A program made the position numbers and the translations under genes. A stretch of 64,000 bases of DNA from CAWIVH01 sp963839475 (GTDB lineage: Bacteria; Acidobacteriota; UBA6911): assembly GCA_963839475.1 (NCBI GenBank), contig CAWIVH010000013.1:310001-374000 (forward strand), written 5' to 3'. Shown here one piece after another: positions 55,557-64,000 of the stretch. Each line of letters opens with the position of its first letter. The first letter of the stretch is position 1. The notes under the pieces were generated by a model, which did no database searches, was not told the origin of the DNA, and saw nothing but the letters and a program-made list of their open reading frames with translations.

Positions 55557-57755
55557 TCAGCGGAATTTCTCCACCAGCATGATGTCGGCGAGGCTGGAAT
55601 CAACCGGGCAGAAAAGCAGGAATCGCCCGTCTGGAGTGACGGCCAGCCCTTTGCTCAAATGCACTTCCGATTCCAGGACGGTTGTGGCCTTGCCGGTGCT
55701 GAAGCGGTAGAATCCCACACTTCGAGGACCAAGGGCGAACTCACCAGGAAGGAAGTAGAGCCCCTCCCGGGTGACTGCCAGGCTGAAGGGAGAAGCCAGT
55801 GGAACAACCTGCTGTTCATCGCCCCCGTCCACCCGAACCCGCCAGATGCTGTCGGTCCCATGGTCGAAGACAGTCGTATGATAATAGACCTGCTTCCCAT
55901 CGACCGACTCGAACGGGGCTCGCCCGCCCCCGCGGGTGAGCTGCATGGCAGCTCCTCCCACGGACGGCATGCGCCAAATCTGGAAATCCCCACTGCGATT
56001 GGATGTGAAATAGATCCAGCGCCCGTCGTGAGACCAGCTGGCAGTGGCCGCGTCGGAACCTTCGTCCGTAAGAGGTCGAGGGGTGCCGCCGACCGCGCTC
56101 ATCAAGTAGAGCCTGAAACGTCCACCGTGGTTTGAATCGAATACAATGCTGGAACCATCCGGAGACCACCGCGGGCAGCCGGTTACGGTGGCGCCCAAAG
56201 AAGTGAGTTGTTGCGGACTCGAGCCATCGGCCTGGGAAGTCCAGACCTCCATCGTGCCGCCGCGATCCGACAGGAACACGATGCGTTTGCCGTCCGGTGC
56301 GAACTGCGGATTGAAATCGTGCCGTGTCGAGGCCGCGACACGGATGGGTGACCCCCTGGCGATACCCGGCCCGGCCAGTTCCACCCGCCGGATGTTGGTA
56401 TCGCTGACGGCTTGGCTATAGGCCAACCGGCCATTCCGGGAAACGGCTGGGTAGAACGCGCTTTCGCCAGCCACCTCGATCCGCTTGGGCGCCTCGTTTC
56501 CCAACGGCGAAATGCGCCAAAGGGGGGACCACTGCTTCACCTCACGCCCGGCAAGCAGCGATCCGGTGGCAAACAGGATTTCTCCGCCGTCAGGGGTCCA
56601 GGCGGGACTGCACGACATCGGGAAACCGGTCTTGAGCTTCCGAGGCACGCCGAGAGGGTCCAAGTCGGCCGTAAGCGGCTGAATCATCAACTCGCTGATC
56701 CCAACATTTGGGTTGCGGACGAAGGCCAGCGACCGGCCATCCGGGGAGAACGCGGGCCCGCTGTCCCCCATCGACTGTTCGGGCGGCCAAGTGATTCGGC
56801 GCCGCTGGCCGGTGTGGGTGGACAGGAGGTAGATGCTGGTTCGGACCTGGCCCATTCTCGCCGCCGTTGCAGGATCCTCCGCATCGCTCAGGGCGATCCA
56901 GTCGCCGAGCGGCGACCAGCAGAGAAGTGGCCGTGGCGTCCAGGGAAAGTTCAGGTCCCGGCATTCGGCCAGTCGAACCTCGGGTCCGCCGCCGGCGCGC
57001 ACCATGAACACTCCACTCCGGTCGCGACTGAAGTAGCGGAGGAAAGCAATGAACTGGCCGTCGGGCGACCAAGTGGGACTGAGGTCCTGCTGCGGTCCAA
57101 CCGTCAACTGCGTCGTCTTCTCGCTCCCGATGGTTTTCAAGTAGATATTGAAATCGTTCTCCCTTTCTCCGTTCCACGAGAAGGCCACTTGCCTGCCGTC
57201 CGGCGAAAAACTCGGGTCCATTTCAATGCCCGGAAGGCTGGTCAGCGGGATGGCCGCTGGAGGTGCCGCCGCCGGAGCAAGCCGTGTGCGCGAAACGCTC
57301 CACCAGGCGGCCGCCGCCGCCGAGACCAGAACCGTAGCTGCTAAGGCGACCCACCAGGTGTATCGACGGGCAGATGCAGCAGCAGGGCCGAGGTGGGAAG
57401 CAGGAAACGCCGGACATTCTGCCACGGCGACCGGCGCAATGAAGCGATATCCCTTGCGAGGCAACGTTTCGATGAAGCGGGGGGTGTCCGGATGATCTCC
57501 CAGGGCATGCCGGATCTTCCGAACCGCTGTGTTAACGCCATAGTCGAAATCGACGAACGTGCCGGAAGGCCACAGGGCGCTCTTGATCTCCTCTCGTGTC
57601 CGAACGACGCCGGGGCTCTCAGCAAGCATCAGGAGAAGCCGGAAGGGTTGATCCTGGAGTGGGACTTTGCGCTCTTCGCGACGAAGCTCGCCGGCGGCAG
57701 CATCGAGTTCGAAGACTCCAAACCGGATCAGACGGGTCGAGGGCAAATCTGTCAT
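55557..57755 (-). CDS. Winged-helix (CadC-type) regulator with TolB-like propeller
   Basis: Protein of 732 residues from ATG 57755 (GGAG nearby; the longer frame lacks family similarity). The N-terminal 100 residues are an OmpR/CadC-type DNA-binding domain: FGVFELDAAAGELRREER, QPFRLLLMLAESPGVVRTRE, FVDFDYGVNTAVRKIRHALG and FIETLPRKGYRFIAPV. One membrane helix (YTWWVALAATVLVSAAAAAWW) follows, then a WD40/PD40 propeller with blades such as SFSPDGRQVAFSWNG, AFSPDGRSLAFVR and RWSPDGSSIVFDSNHGG. Such proteins are abundant in Acidobacteriota and sense periplasmic signals by an unknown route. Confidence 0.92.
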   Translation of the reverse strand: MTDLPSTRLIRFGVFELDAAAGELRREERKVPLQDQPFRLLLMLAESPGVVRTREEIKSALWPSGTFVDFDYGVNTAVRKIRHALGDHPDTPRFIETLPRKGYRFIAPVAVAECPAFPASHLGPAAASARRYTWWVALAATVLVSAAAAAWWSVSRTRLAPAAAPPAAIPLTSLPGIEMDPSFSPDGRQVAFSWNGERENDFNIYLKTIGSEKTTQLTVGPQQDLSPTWSPDGQFIAFLRYFSRDRSGVFMVRAGGGPEVRLAECRDLNFPWTPRPLLCWSPLGDWIALSDAEDPATAARMGQVRTSIYLLSTHTGQRRRITWPPEQSMGDSGPAFSPDGRSLAFVRNPNVGISELMIQPLTADLDPLGVPRKLKTGFPMSCSPAWTPDGGEILFATGSLLAGREVKQWSPLWRISPLGNEAPKRIEVAGESAFYPAVSRNGRLAYSQAVSDTNIRRVELAGPGIARGSPIRVAASTRHDFNPQFAPDGKRIVFLSDRGGTMEVWTSQADGSSPQQLTSLGATVTGCPRWSPDGSSIVFDSNHGGRFRLYLMSAVGGTPRPLTDEGSDAATASWSHDGRWIYFTSNRSGDFQIWRMPSVGGAAMQLTRGGGRAPFESVDGKQVYYHTTVFDHGTDSIWRVRVDGGDEQQVVPLASPFSLAVTREGLYFLPGEFALGPRSVGFYRFSTGKATTVLESEVHLSKGLAVTPDGRFLLFCPVDSSLADIMLVEKFR

Positions 57756-57910
57756 GCAGCTCCCTCCCGAGTTCATCGATTCCCGTGAACCATTCATTCT
57801 GCTTGATTTAGGCGTACACCTCAAGGTCAAGCACGGTCCAGCAAAAATCCCGAACAAGGACAGGAGCGGTCCATTGAAGGTCATCTCAGCCAAGCGAAAG
57901 CTGGGCTCCT

Positions 57911-58594
57911 ATGACACCCCAATTACGTATCGCCCGGCTCGGCGCCTTGCTCTTGATTCAACTGGCGACAGCTACCACATTCGCCCAAGAGCGATGCGAA
58001 GTCAACCACTCGTTCCAGGCCAGCGGCCACTCCGTGGCCATGACGGTCAGCTTTCAGCCTCCTTACTTGGGCAAGCGGCTTGTCTTTTATCCCGACTCCG
58101 ATCCCAACCAGGCGATCTGCTTCAGCGGAGACGGCGAGGAGGGCCGTTGCATGGAGAGGTTCGTTGGAGCCGTGGCGCTCGTGAAGTTCACGGTGCGACG
58201 AGCCAACGGGAAGACGCCCAGATCCGCCAAGCTCGCCGAACGCGTGACGGTGCTCAGCCAGTCGCCCGGACTGCCCGAACGTCCCCCGTTCTCGAAGGAG
58301 CGGCTTGTAGTGAATGGAGTCGGCAGCGACATCCAGGCCTTCGGCTACGACGAGTCCAGCGTCGCGGAGCGTGAGCGGACGGTCATGCGCGAAGCCGCGA
58401 GAACCAGCCTCTGGCGGATCTACCGCCAGGAACTCTATCTAAACGAGGACAGACTGCCGTTTGCGACGGTGGAGTGGAAGCACACGCTTGACGGCATTAC
58501 TCTTCTGAATGTGACCGCCGGCCCCCCGTGCAGTGCCACGCCGGTCGAGTCGGCCATTCAGTCTCCGGCGGGAAAGAGTCGCGATCGGCGTTAG
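57911..58594 (+). CDS. Secreted protein of unknown family
   Basis: Protein of 227 residues with a signal peptide (LGALLLIQLATATTFAQ) starting at ATG 57911. Contains four cysteines in the mature half (RCEVNH, AICFSG, GRCMER, PPCSATP) that could form disulfides. No known family recognised. Divergent from the winged-helix regulator, so it could be its target (speculation). Ends just before repeat cluster 4. Confidence 0.6.
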   Translation: MTPQLRIARLGALLLIQLATATTFAQERCEVNHSFQASGHSVAMTVSFQPPYLGKRLVFYPDSDPNQAICFSGDGEEGRCMERFVGAVALVKFTVRRANGKTPRSAKLAERVTVLSQSPGLPERPPFSKERLVVNGVGSDIQAFGYDESSVAERERTVMREAARTSLWRIYRQELYLNEDRLPFATVEWKHTLDGITLLNVTAGPPCSATPVESAIQSPAGKSRDRR

Positions 58595-58633
58595 ATTGCG
58601 TTGGTGTTGTGGCTACTGTCGTCCGCCCAAATC

Positions 58634-58732
58634 CACGCGGGTTCGCGATTTCATAACGCGCGACTCGATGGGTGTCCATGGTTACTTCTTGGTGGATGTC
58701 CGCGATTTCTCTCGGTGGGTGTCCGCGATTTC
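58634..58732. repeat. REP-like repeat cluster 4
   Basis: A second copy of the conserved block of cluster 2: 58634-58680 matches 52235-52281 at 41 of 47 positions. Hairpin arms here are TCGCG (58643-58647) and CGCGA (58659-58663). Further cores: TGGATGTCCGCGATTTC (58693) and TGGGTGTCCGCGATTTC (58716). Confidence 0.78.
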
Positions 58733-58754
58733 TCCGCAGTCCTCCGCGCTGGAG

Positions 58755-59303
58755 ATTGATCCTTTCCTGGACTCGAACGGGCGGGACGCCGGCTCCTGCG
58801 TCAATCCGCCCAGCGCAGGCTACTTCCGCGAGGCTTACGACAAAGATACGCACCACCAGCTGCGTCAAATCTCGAAGCAGGTTTTCTGGAGCTACAGGTC
58901 AGTCAACAGCCACGGATTCTTCAGTCACATCGGTTCGAGCGCCCAGCGCCTCCCCAACGGCAACACCTTCATATGCTCGGACACCGAAGGTCATTTCTCC
59001 GAAGTCACCGCCGACGGCCAACTTGTATGGGAATACATCAACCCCGTCGCGCGCGAAGGGGCTGTGAAGGTGCTCGGGGATGTTCTGCCAATGACGAATT
59101 CAGTATTTCGAGCCTATCACTACGCCAAAGATCACCCGGCACTCAGGGGCCGCGACCTGACCCCGAAAGGCACGATCACCGAACGCGCTGCACAGGGCCT
59201 GGACGTTCAGCCTAAACGCGATGGACGAGGCGGTGGCAGAGGCCGCGCTGGAGCGCGTGGTGTCAGCCAATCAGAGCCCGCTGTCCCGGGTACCACCCCC
59301 TGA
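58755..59303 (+). pseudogene. C-terminal remnant of an arylsulfotransferase-like gene
   Basis: After the repeats a frame reads ISKQVFWSYRSVNSHGFFSH and SAQRLPNGNTFICSDTEGHF, then ADGQLVWEYINPV and SVFRAYHYAKDHPALRGRDL TPKG. The first words match a 'FxSxxxSGAQRLPNGNTLIC ... G.IVWEYVNP ... NSVFRAYRY..DHP.L.GRDLTPKGTI' ending that is characteristic of aryl-sulfate sulfotransferase-type propellers. Only the last 130 residues exist; the propeller start and catalytic His are missing. Beyond about 59190 the frame loses similarity. The fragment adjoins repeat cluster 4 directly, so loss of the 5' part may be linked to repeat activity. Confidence 0.6.
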
Positions 59304-59612
59304 AACCATTCCTGTTTCTCGGACCAAACGATTCATCCCGTTGGCCGCCCACAAAAGGTCAAACAGGTTCTGCGCTTTGATCGCCCTACCGAGCGTCCTC
59401 TCAACCCTGTTGCAGGCGGAGGAGCTCGATCGCCGGCGATGGTCACGGCGCCAGAAGTCAGAACCGTGATCTCGCCTGGCGGTGTGGTTCAGTCATCGCA
59501 TTATGGCTCTCGGCGCTCGGTGGTTGGCATGAGAACTTCCGGGAACGCCGAACAGCTGCCTTACTGCAACTTTTCAAGGTGCGTCCGTAGGATCGTGCTG
59601 GTGGCTTGCTTT
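59304..59612. other. Spacer with no gene seen
   Basis: About 300 bases between the sulfotransferase relic and the MscS gene end; frames overlapping it are shadows. Confidence 0.5.
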
Positions 59613-61247
59613 TCATTCGGGTGGCCTTGCCGGGCTTTCGAACCACTTGTCCTTCGGCACAATCTTCGGCTCTGCAGGATCGCCCTCATAGGCGGGTGTC
59701 ATAATCTGAACCCCATGCTCATTGAAAACATCAAGGATGTTGCGGTGCAGCGCCGTGTACAGCAGCAGAGCTTCGCGTGGCCGGTCGCAATAGACGTTGA
59801 GCTCGTAGGTGACGGAAAAATCACCCAGCGCACTGTGGAGCACGAATGGCGGGGGCTCGCGCATAATCCCAGGCGTCCTTTCCGCGGCCGCCAGCAGCAT
59901 GGCCTCTACCTGGCGCCACGGAGTCTCATAACCAATCCCGACCGTGGTGTGCAGGATAAGCCCGTGTTTTTTGGCCAGGGTACTGTAGTTAGTCACGCTG
60001 CTATTTAGGATCACCGAATTAGGGATGATGACCTCCTCGTTTTTCAGGGACCGCACATGGGTCACCTGGAGGCGGATCAATTCCACATCCCCGATGGTCT
60101 CGCCGATCCGCACACGGTCTCCTACCCGATAGGCCCGCCGGTAGGTCAGGGAGTATCCCGCGATAATGTTCGCGATCGTTCCCGAGGAGCCCAGCGAAAA
60201 GACGACGCCGATGAGCAGTGAGATGCCTTTGAATGCCTCGGAACCAGATCCGGGCAGGTACGGGTATGCGACGACCAGCCCGAATGCGATGATAAGCAGC
60301 CGAATGATCCGGAAGGTCGGCCCTGCCCATTCCGCATCAAATCCCTTTAAAGTCCACGTCCCGCGTGAGACCTCATCGAATGCCAGGCGGACCACCTTCA
60401 GCAAGAATCGGATGACAAAAAAGAGCACCGCTAAAAATACCAAATCAGGCAGCGAATGCAGCACGCCCCGCCCGATTGTTCGCAGCGGGTCCAACACCAA
60501 TTCAAAAATCCGATTGGAATAGGGTTTCGTCCAGGGGAACTGGCCCAGCACGGCGTTCAAAAACAACAGGGTGGCGAAGGTGAGAAATGCCGCCCGCAAG
60601 AAACGCATCCCTCCATGAATCCTCTCCCATAACTGCTCGGTTTTCACCACTGGAAGCGCGCGGGCCCGGATGTTCTCCAACTTGGTTTGGCAATACCTCT
60701 CCGTCGCCGCTTCCACGCGTCGGTACAACCACAGAAAAAGAGATAGGAGGAGGACAAATCCCGCCAGGGCTCCTGCCGCCCGCGCCACCCCCTGCAAGAG
60801 CGCCTCCCTGGTGCGCGATTGCCGGTACGCTGTGATGGCTTCATCGATCCTGACCATCAGCGACCGCACGAGTGTCGGGCGCGCCACTCCCTCCATGGTG
60901 CCATCTGAGTTCGTAATCGTTAACAGTGTCTGACCGCGCGCTTCGATCCGCGTAAAGCCATCTTCGTCAATCGCTTTAAGAGTTCCTATCGCATACCCAG
61001 GATCCTTGGCTGTCGCCAAAATGCGGTCGGAAATCAAAACGGCTCGCTTATCGGCAGGCAGCGCGCTCACCCCGCGGATCAGGAACAGGGTTTCACCATC
61101 CAAGGTCACCGGCGCGCGGGGAATCGTTTCCGCTGCTTCAGGCATGGGTGATGGAGTCTGAGCCAGGCAAAAAAGCGGGATCAACAGTATCGTCACCAGC
61201 CATCCCGTGATAACTGCCTTACCGCTTTTCCATGTGAGTGGCCGCAT
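59613..61247 (-). CDS. mscS: MscS-family mechanosensitive channel
   Basis: Large MscS homologue of about 544 residues. A signal-like N-terminus (VITGWLVTILLIPLFCLAQT) starts from ATG 61247; an in-frame ATG at 61352 is also possible but less likely. The N-terminal third is a periplasmic or extra-membrane domain (ERVISDRILATAKDPG-like), then several helices. The pore helix and beta domain follow: SSGTIANIIAGYSLTYRRAY, RVGDRVRIGETIGDVELI, RSLKNEEVIIPNSVIL and SVTNYS. The carboxy-terminal domain ends in DVFNEHGVQIMTPAY. It would open under membrane tension. Confidence 0.93.
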   Translation of the reverse strand: MRPLTWKSGKAVITGWLVTILLIPLFCLAQTPSPMPEAAETIPRAPVTLDGETLFLIRGVSALPADKRAVLISDRILATAKDPGYAIGTLKAIDEDGFTRIEARGQTLLTITNSDGTMEGVARPTLVRSLMVRIDEAITAYRQSRTREALLQGVARAAGALAGFVLLLSLFLWLYRRVEAATERYCQTKLENIRARALPVVKTEQLWERIHGGMRFLRAAFLTFATLLFLNAVLGQFPWTKPYSNRIFELVLDPLRTIGRGVLHSLPDLVFLAVLFFVIRFLLKVVRLAFDEVSRGTWTLKGFDAEWAGPTFRIIRLLIIAFGLVVAYPYLPGSGSEAFKGISLLIGVVFSLGSSGTIANIIAGYSLTYRRAYRVGDRVRIGETIGDVELIRLQVTHVRSLKNEEVIIPNSVILNSSVTNYSTLAKKHGLILHTTVGIGYETPWRQVEAMLLAAAERTPGIMREPPPFVLHSALGDFSVTYELNVYCDRPREALLLYTALHRNILDVFNEHGVQIMTPAYEGDPAEPKIVPKDKWFESPARPPE

Positions 61248-61456
61248 GGCATGGCCAACTCCAGCGAGTCTCGCGGCAGGCATATCGCGGGCACCATATT
61301 GTCCCGTCGGATGGCTGCTCACTATAGTGGAAGTACTCTTGTCTGTATGCATAGACGCACCTGATGGCTGAGATCAGCCCTCCCACACTTTTTTATTGGT
61401 GGCCGATGCCATATTTTTCACTATTGCAGCATCGGCTTAGATCGATTTTGGAGCGG

Positions 61457-61840
61457 CTATTTGCGTTTAGCGGTGAACGTGCCTTGTGCCATGCCCCCGA
61501 GGTCAAGCGTGCCTTTCAGAGTATCCTTGTTCTCGATTGTTCCGGTATAGGTCACTTCCAGCGATGTACCCTGCACATTGGCCGTAAAAGTGAACTTCAG
61601 GTCCTTTCCCTTTACGCTGCCGGTAAGATCTGCCTCACCAAGCATTGTGGATGAGTAGTGCCCAGTCAGTTTCTCACCCTCATGTTTCAGTGTGACGGTC
61701 GGCGAGCCAGTGCCTGCTTCGGTCTGGACGGTGAACGCCCACGTGCCGGAAATGTTAATGTCGCTTAATTGGGCCGAAATCGGCCATGAGATGCCAATCA
61801 CCATTACTATAGCGACCACCACCTTCAAGTTCTTCCCCAT
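61457..61840 (-). CDS. Small secreted protein (lipocalin-like/beta-barrel)
   Basis: Protein of 127 residues with a signal peptide (VVVAIVMVIGISWPISAQ). The rest is beta-rich: ISGTWAFTVQTEAGTGSPTV and GEKLTGHYSSTMLGEADLTG, with repeated Gly/Thr/Lys strands up to a GGMAQGTFTAKRK end. I recall similar proteins in Acidobacteriota genomes, function unknown. GGGAGAAAACG precedes the ATG at 61840. Confidence 0.75.
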   Translation of the reverse strand: MGKNLKVVVAIVMVIGISWPISAQLSDINISGTWAFTVQTEAGTGSPTVTLKHEGEKLTGHYSSTMLGEADLTGSVKGKDLKFTFTANVQGTSLEVTYTGTIENKDTLKGTLDLGGMAQGTFTAKRK

Positions 61841-62332
61841 CGTTTTCTCCCTTCAGCATCCAAACACGAAAAAGATGGTTTATCTCACCTTTCCGTAAAA
61901 ACCTTCAATTCCGCAAGCTTGGGATCCGTATTCCTCCAGACTTTTCGGCACCTTGAACTAGGTGTACTCACCTGATGATGCTGCGTTATCTTGCACAACG
62001 CGCCTGACTGCCGTTCTTTTGTATCGCGGTTCGCTACTTAGCCGAATTGGTTCGGGAAATCATATCGCGCTTGCCGGCGTAGCGAAAAACCATGATTGTC
62101 TGAGCAAACCTATAAAAACCTGACGGCCAGCAATGGTCGTTTTGCCATCCCAAGCATAACTCAGAAACACATTCAGGCTATAGCCCCGTTACAATCTTAA
62201 CGCAGCAGCTTTGCCGGATCGGTGAAAGATCCGTTCCGAAGGGTCAACTTAATTGAGCATGCTTCGAATTACTCACGGCATCCATGCCATCATCATGGAT
62301 AAAAACGACCAAAGAAATCGCTGGAGCACCCT
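61841..62332. other. Intergenic region of about 490 bases, no gene seen
   Basis: Lower GC content than neighbours. No frame with family similarity on either strand and no RNA gene recognised. Confidence 0.5.
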
Positions 62333-62743
62333 TTACACGCTTTGCTTGTTGCGATGGAGCGGCGTCGCAACAATCCAGACCAGAATAATTGGAGCCGCGA
62401 CGAAATAGACGAGATATTCCACAAAGCCTTTGACTGGATATTCCGGATGTCGGATTGCGCTGAGGAGGAAGTCGGGTAGAACGTAAAGGGCTGGAGGCAC
62501 AACCGCGACTGTAATGAAGAAAGTGCGAAACCGGCCGCCGCACAGCACTGCGAAAATGGTTGAAATTGTCACCAGGATCGCAATCGTCCAGATGGAAGTC
62601 CCTTCGTGGAAACAGGATTGGCGGACACGGGGCCAGGCGGCGGTCACGAGGGCGAGCGCAATGGATGTGATAAATGGAAATCCATAATGGTGACGCAATC
62701 GAGGAAGCAGAATCCGCGAAAGCTTTTGAGCGATGATTGTCAT
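62333..62743 (-). CDS. Small multi-span membrane protein
   Basis: Protein of 136 residues with about four hydrophobic segments: FITSIALALVTAAW, IWTIAILVTISTIFAVLCGG, FFITVAVVPPALYVLPDFLL and VYFVAAPIILVWIVATP. No family recognised and only a weak ribosome site before the ATG at 62743; the clean hydrophobic pattern argues for a real gene. Confidence 0.55.
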   Translation of the reverse strand: MTIIAQKLSRILLPRLRHHYGFPFITSIALALVTAAWPRVRQSCFHEGTSIWTIAILVTISTIFAVLCGGRFRTFFITVAVVPPALYVLPDFLLSAIRHPEYPVKGFVEYLVYFVAAPIILVWIVATPLHRNKQSV

Positions 62744-63035
62744 TCCGGCATTATATAGGTACTTGCGCTATGCCTGCAAAAAACCAGCGGTGAAGCCGCC
62801 GCCCTTTCTTGAACATGTTCAGAATAGCAAAAGCACTCGGCACGGCGCTCCGGAATCGCAGACCGCAACCTTGGACTTTTCCATGCTCGCCTTTGAATCT
62901 TAAAGGCCTGCGGCCTTTGATTCCTTGCCCTCAAGCGGAAGGAAATCTGAATACCTGACGGTTTGTCCCAGTAGCCGCCCGGATTCACTTGCGCTCCGCG
63001 TGTCCGACAGGTCAGATGGGATCGGGTGTTTTTGC
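62744..63035. other. Intergenic region with hairpins
   Basis: No gene seen. Contains the palindrome TGAACATGTTCA (62810-62821) and a perfect hairpin AAAGGCC (62902-62908) / GGCCTTT (62912-62918), possibly a terminator of a lost or unrecognised transcript. Confidence 0.4.
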
Positions 63036-63064
63036 TTGGTCATGCGGCGAAGAACCCGTATAAT
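63036..63064 (+). promoter_or_regulatory. Predicted promoter of the radical SAM gene
   Basis: A perfect -10 box TATAAT (63059-63064) with TTGGTC (63036-63041) 17 bases upstream; leader of about 125 bases to the ATG at 63195. Confidence 0.45.
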
Positions 63065-63194
63065 TCGAGCTCACCTGCGCCCACTCCGACCAAGGGTGCT
63101 TCCGGCCACGCGGTGAGGCTCTTCAAGCTTCCCGAGAGCTCAGTGGGTCGACAGTCCGATGGACGGCTCGGGTCATAACCACGGAAACCTAGAA

Positions 63195-64000
63195 ATGAAC
63201 CTCGAACTGTTGCGTGATCATTCCCCAAAGAATTCAAGTGAGTCCCCAGCCTTGCCGACGGAATCCAACAAACCGCCGGATGGAGGCCGGCTGATTGTAC
63301 TTACGGCTCCGCTCACCGAGATTATTGACCATGCAGGTTACTTCATCCAAATGTCGATGGCGTCGCTCCCGATCTGGCTGGAATGGATCCTCGACAAGAA
63401 ATACCCTCGTTGGCGTGAAACGCCGCGCAACGAGGATGGATCGGCACGTTCCATGCCGGCGGGCGTACGGCTCCTGGAAACTTCGCTTTTGAACCACTAC
63501 AAGCCCGAAGATGTGGTCGCATGCTATCCGGACGATCTGGAATTATTTGTGGGCCCTAACACCCGCATCGTCGCCGTCTCGACGCACAATCCTCTCGGCG
63601 TCACTTTTGCGGCCGGGGTTTACACGTCGATTTTCGGCACGTCGCGGCAGCCGATCAACTCCCATTACTCGCGTGCCTTGTTCAGCAAAATCAAGGGAAA
63701 TCCGCACCGCCAGGGCTTCCGGGTCATCGTTGGCGGATCCGGCGGCTGGCAAATCGTCAATACAGATAGCTACGAGGAACTCGGCGTCGACTGCGTTGTG
63801 GAAGGAAGGAGCGAGTCCTCCGATGTCCATGAACTTTTTGAGCGCGCGATACGGGGAGAGGAACTGCCTCGCAAAGTGGAGGTAAGCCACCCGACGAGCC
63901 GCGACACCATCCTGTTCCCCGACAAGCGCACGACTTTCGGGGTTGTGGAGATGACGACCGGCTGCGGCAGGCGATGCCAGTTTTGCCTCCCGGACCTGAA
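63195..64000 (+). CDS. B12-binding-type radical SAM protein, 5' part
   Basis: The gene runs off the window; 268 codons are visible from ATG 63195. The first 200 residues contain an N-terminal domain that resembles the B12-binding region of such proteins (LIVLTAPLTEIIDHAGYFIQ, VAVSTHNPLGVTFAAGVYTS, FRVIVGGSGGWQI, EELGVDCVVEGRSES), followed by the radical SAM signature TTGCGRRCQFCLPD (CxxxCxxC), where the window ends. This arrangement is that of B12-binding-domain radical SAM enzymes (BchE/MiaB-related broad group); no specific reaction can be assigned. Ribosome site is weak. Confidence 0.8.
   Translation, partial: MNLELLRDHSPKNSSESPALPTESNKPPDGGRLIVLTAPLTEIIDHAGYFIQMSMASLPIWLEWILDKKYPRWRETPRNEDGSARSMPAGVRLLETSLLNHYKPEDVVACYPDDLELFVGPNTRIVAVSTHNPLGVTFAAGVYTSIFGTSRQPINSHYSRALFSKIKGNPHRQGFRVIVGGSGGWQIVNTDSYEELGVDCVVEGRSESSDVHELFERAIRGEELPRKVEVSHPTSRDTILFPDKRTTFGVVEMTTGCGRRCQFCLPDL

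Noticed and set aside
59439..60008. 189-codon plus-strand frame at the end of the MscS gene
   Set aside because: Mostly antisense to the MscS coding region; no independent support.
62810..62821. Palindrome TGAACATGTTCA as a LexA box
   Set aside because: The known Gram-positive LexA site has four bases between GAAC and GTTC; here there are two, and no SOS gene is adjacent.

Overview
The window looks like a chromosomal contig from an uncultured Acidobacteriota relative (inference from gene families, not from a marker gene). It is GC-rich and carries several families typical of that phylum: an ADOP-type MacB/FtsX permease, a winged-helix/TolB-propeller regulator, an ECF sigma factor paired with a Ser/Thr kinase-propeller protein, DUF2911 and VNVPF-type secreted proteins, and a Qrc/Alternative-Complex-III-like redox module.

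Layout. 0-3.5 kb: end of a PlsC-like acyltransferase, corA, a GRP sugar transporter and ribokinase. 3.6-8.3 kb: glycine cleavage system, with gcvP convergent to gcvT-gcvH around a strong hairpin. 8.5-10.7 kb: DUF2911 protein and an ANKH/MATE-like exporter. 10.8-20 kb: respiratory block. Heme O synthase (ctaB), DUF420 and a cupredoxin-like lipoprotein lie on the minus strand. A pentaheme cytochrome, a MopB-like Tat lipoprotein, a four-cluster ferredoxin and an NrfD membrane subunit lie on the plus strand, followed by an overlapping adenine deaminase. 20-25.5 kb: haem-binding protein, a frameshifted cytochrome-c peroxidase, an M20 peptidase, a UROD-like plus transglutaminase-like pair and a Tat dienelactone hydrolase. 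25.7-35.8 kb: a polysaccharide deacetylase/GH3 fusion, a DUF123 protein, a frameshifted spermidine-synthase-like membrane protein, two aldo/keto reductases, a tricorn-type protease relic and a soluble transhydrogenase.

36-42.4 kb is a gene graveyard: four consecutive minus-strand genes, each broken by frameshifts or in-frame stops, including an ECF sigma factor and its adjacent kinase-propeller gene. 42.5-49 kb has secreted proteins, a tRNA-Arg(CCG) with a truncated tyrosine integrase beside it, and a beta-propeller lipoprotein-like gene with a slipped C7 run. 49-59 kb is an accessory stretch centred on a Y1 HUH (RAYT-like) transposase. Four intergenic clusters of a short GGGTGTCC-type repeat lie around it, and one 47-bp repeat form occurs twice with a compensatory base pair change. 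I consider this candidate RAYT/REP system the most interesting accessory feature. 59.6-64 kb: an MscS channel, small secreted and membrane proteins, and the 5' part of a B12-binding-type radical SAM protein cut by the window edge.

Several isolated frameshifts outside the graveyard could be real decay or assembly errors; raw reads would decide.
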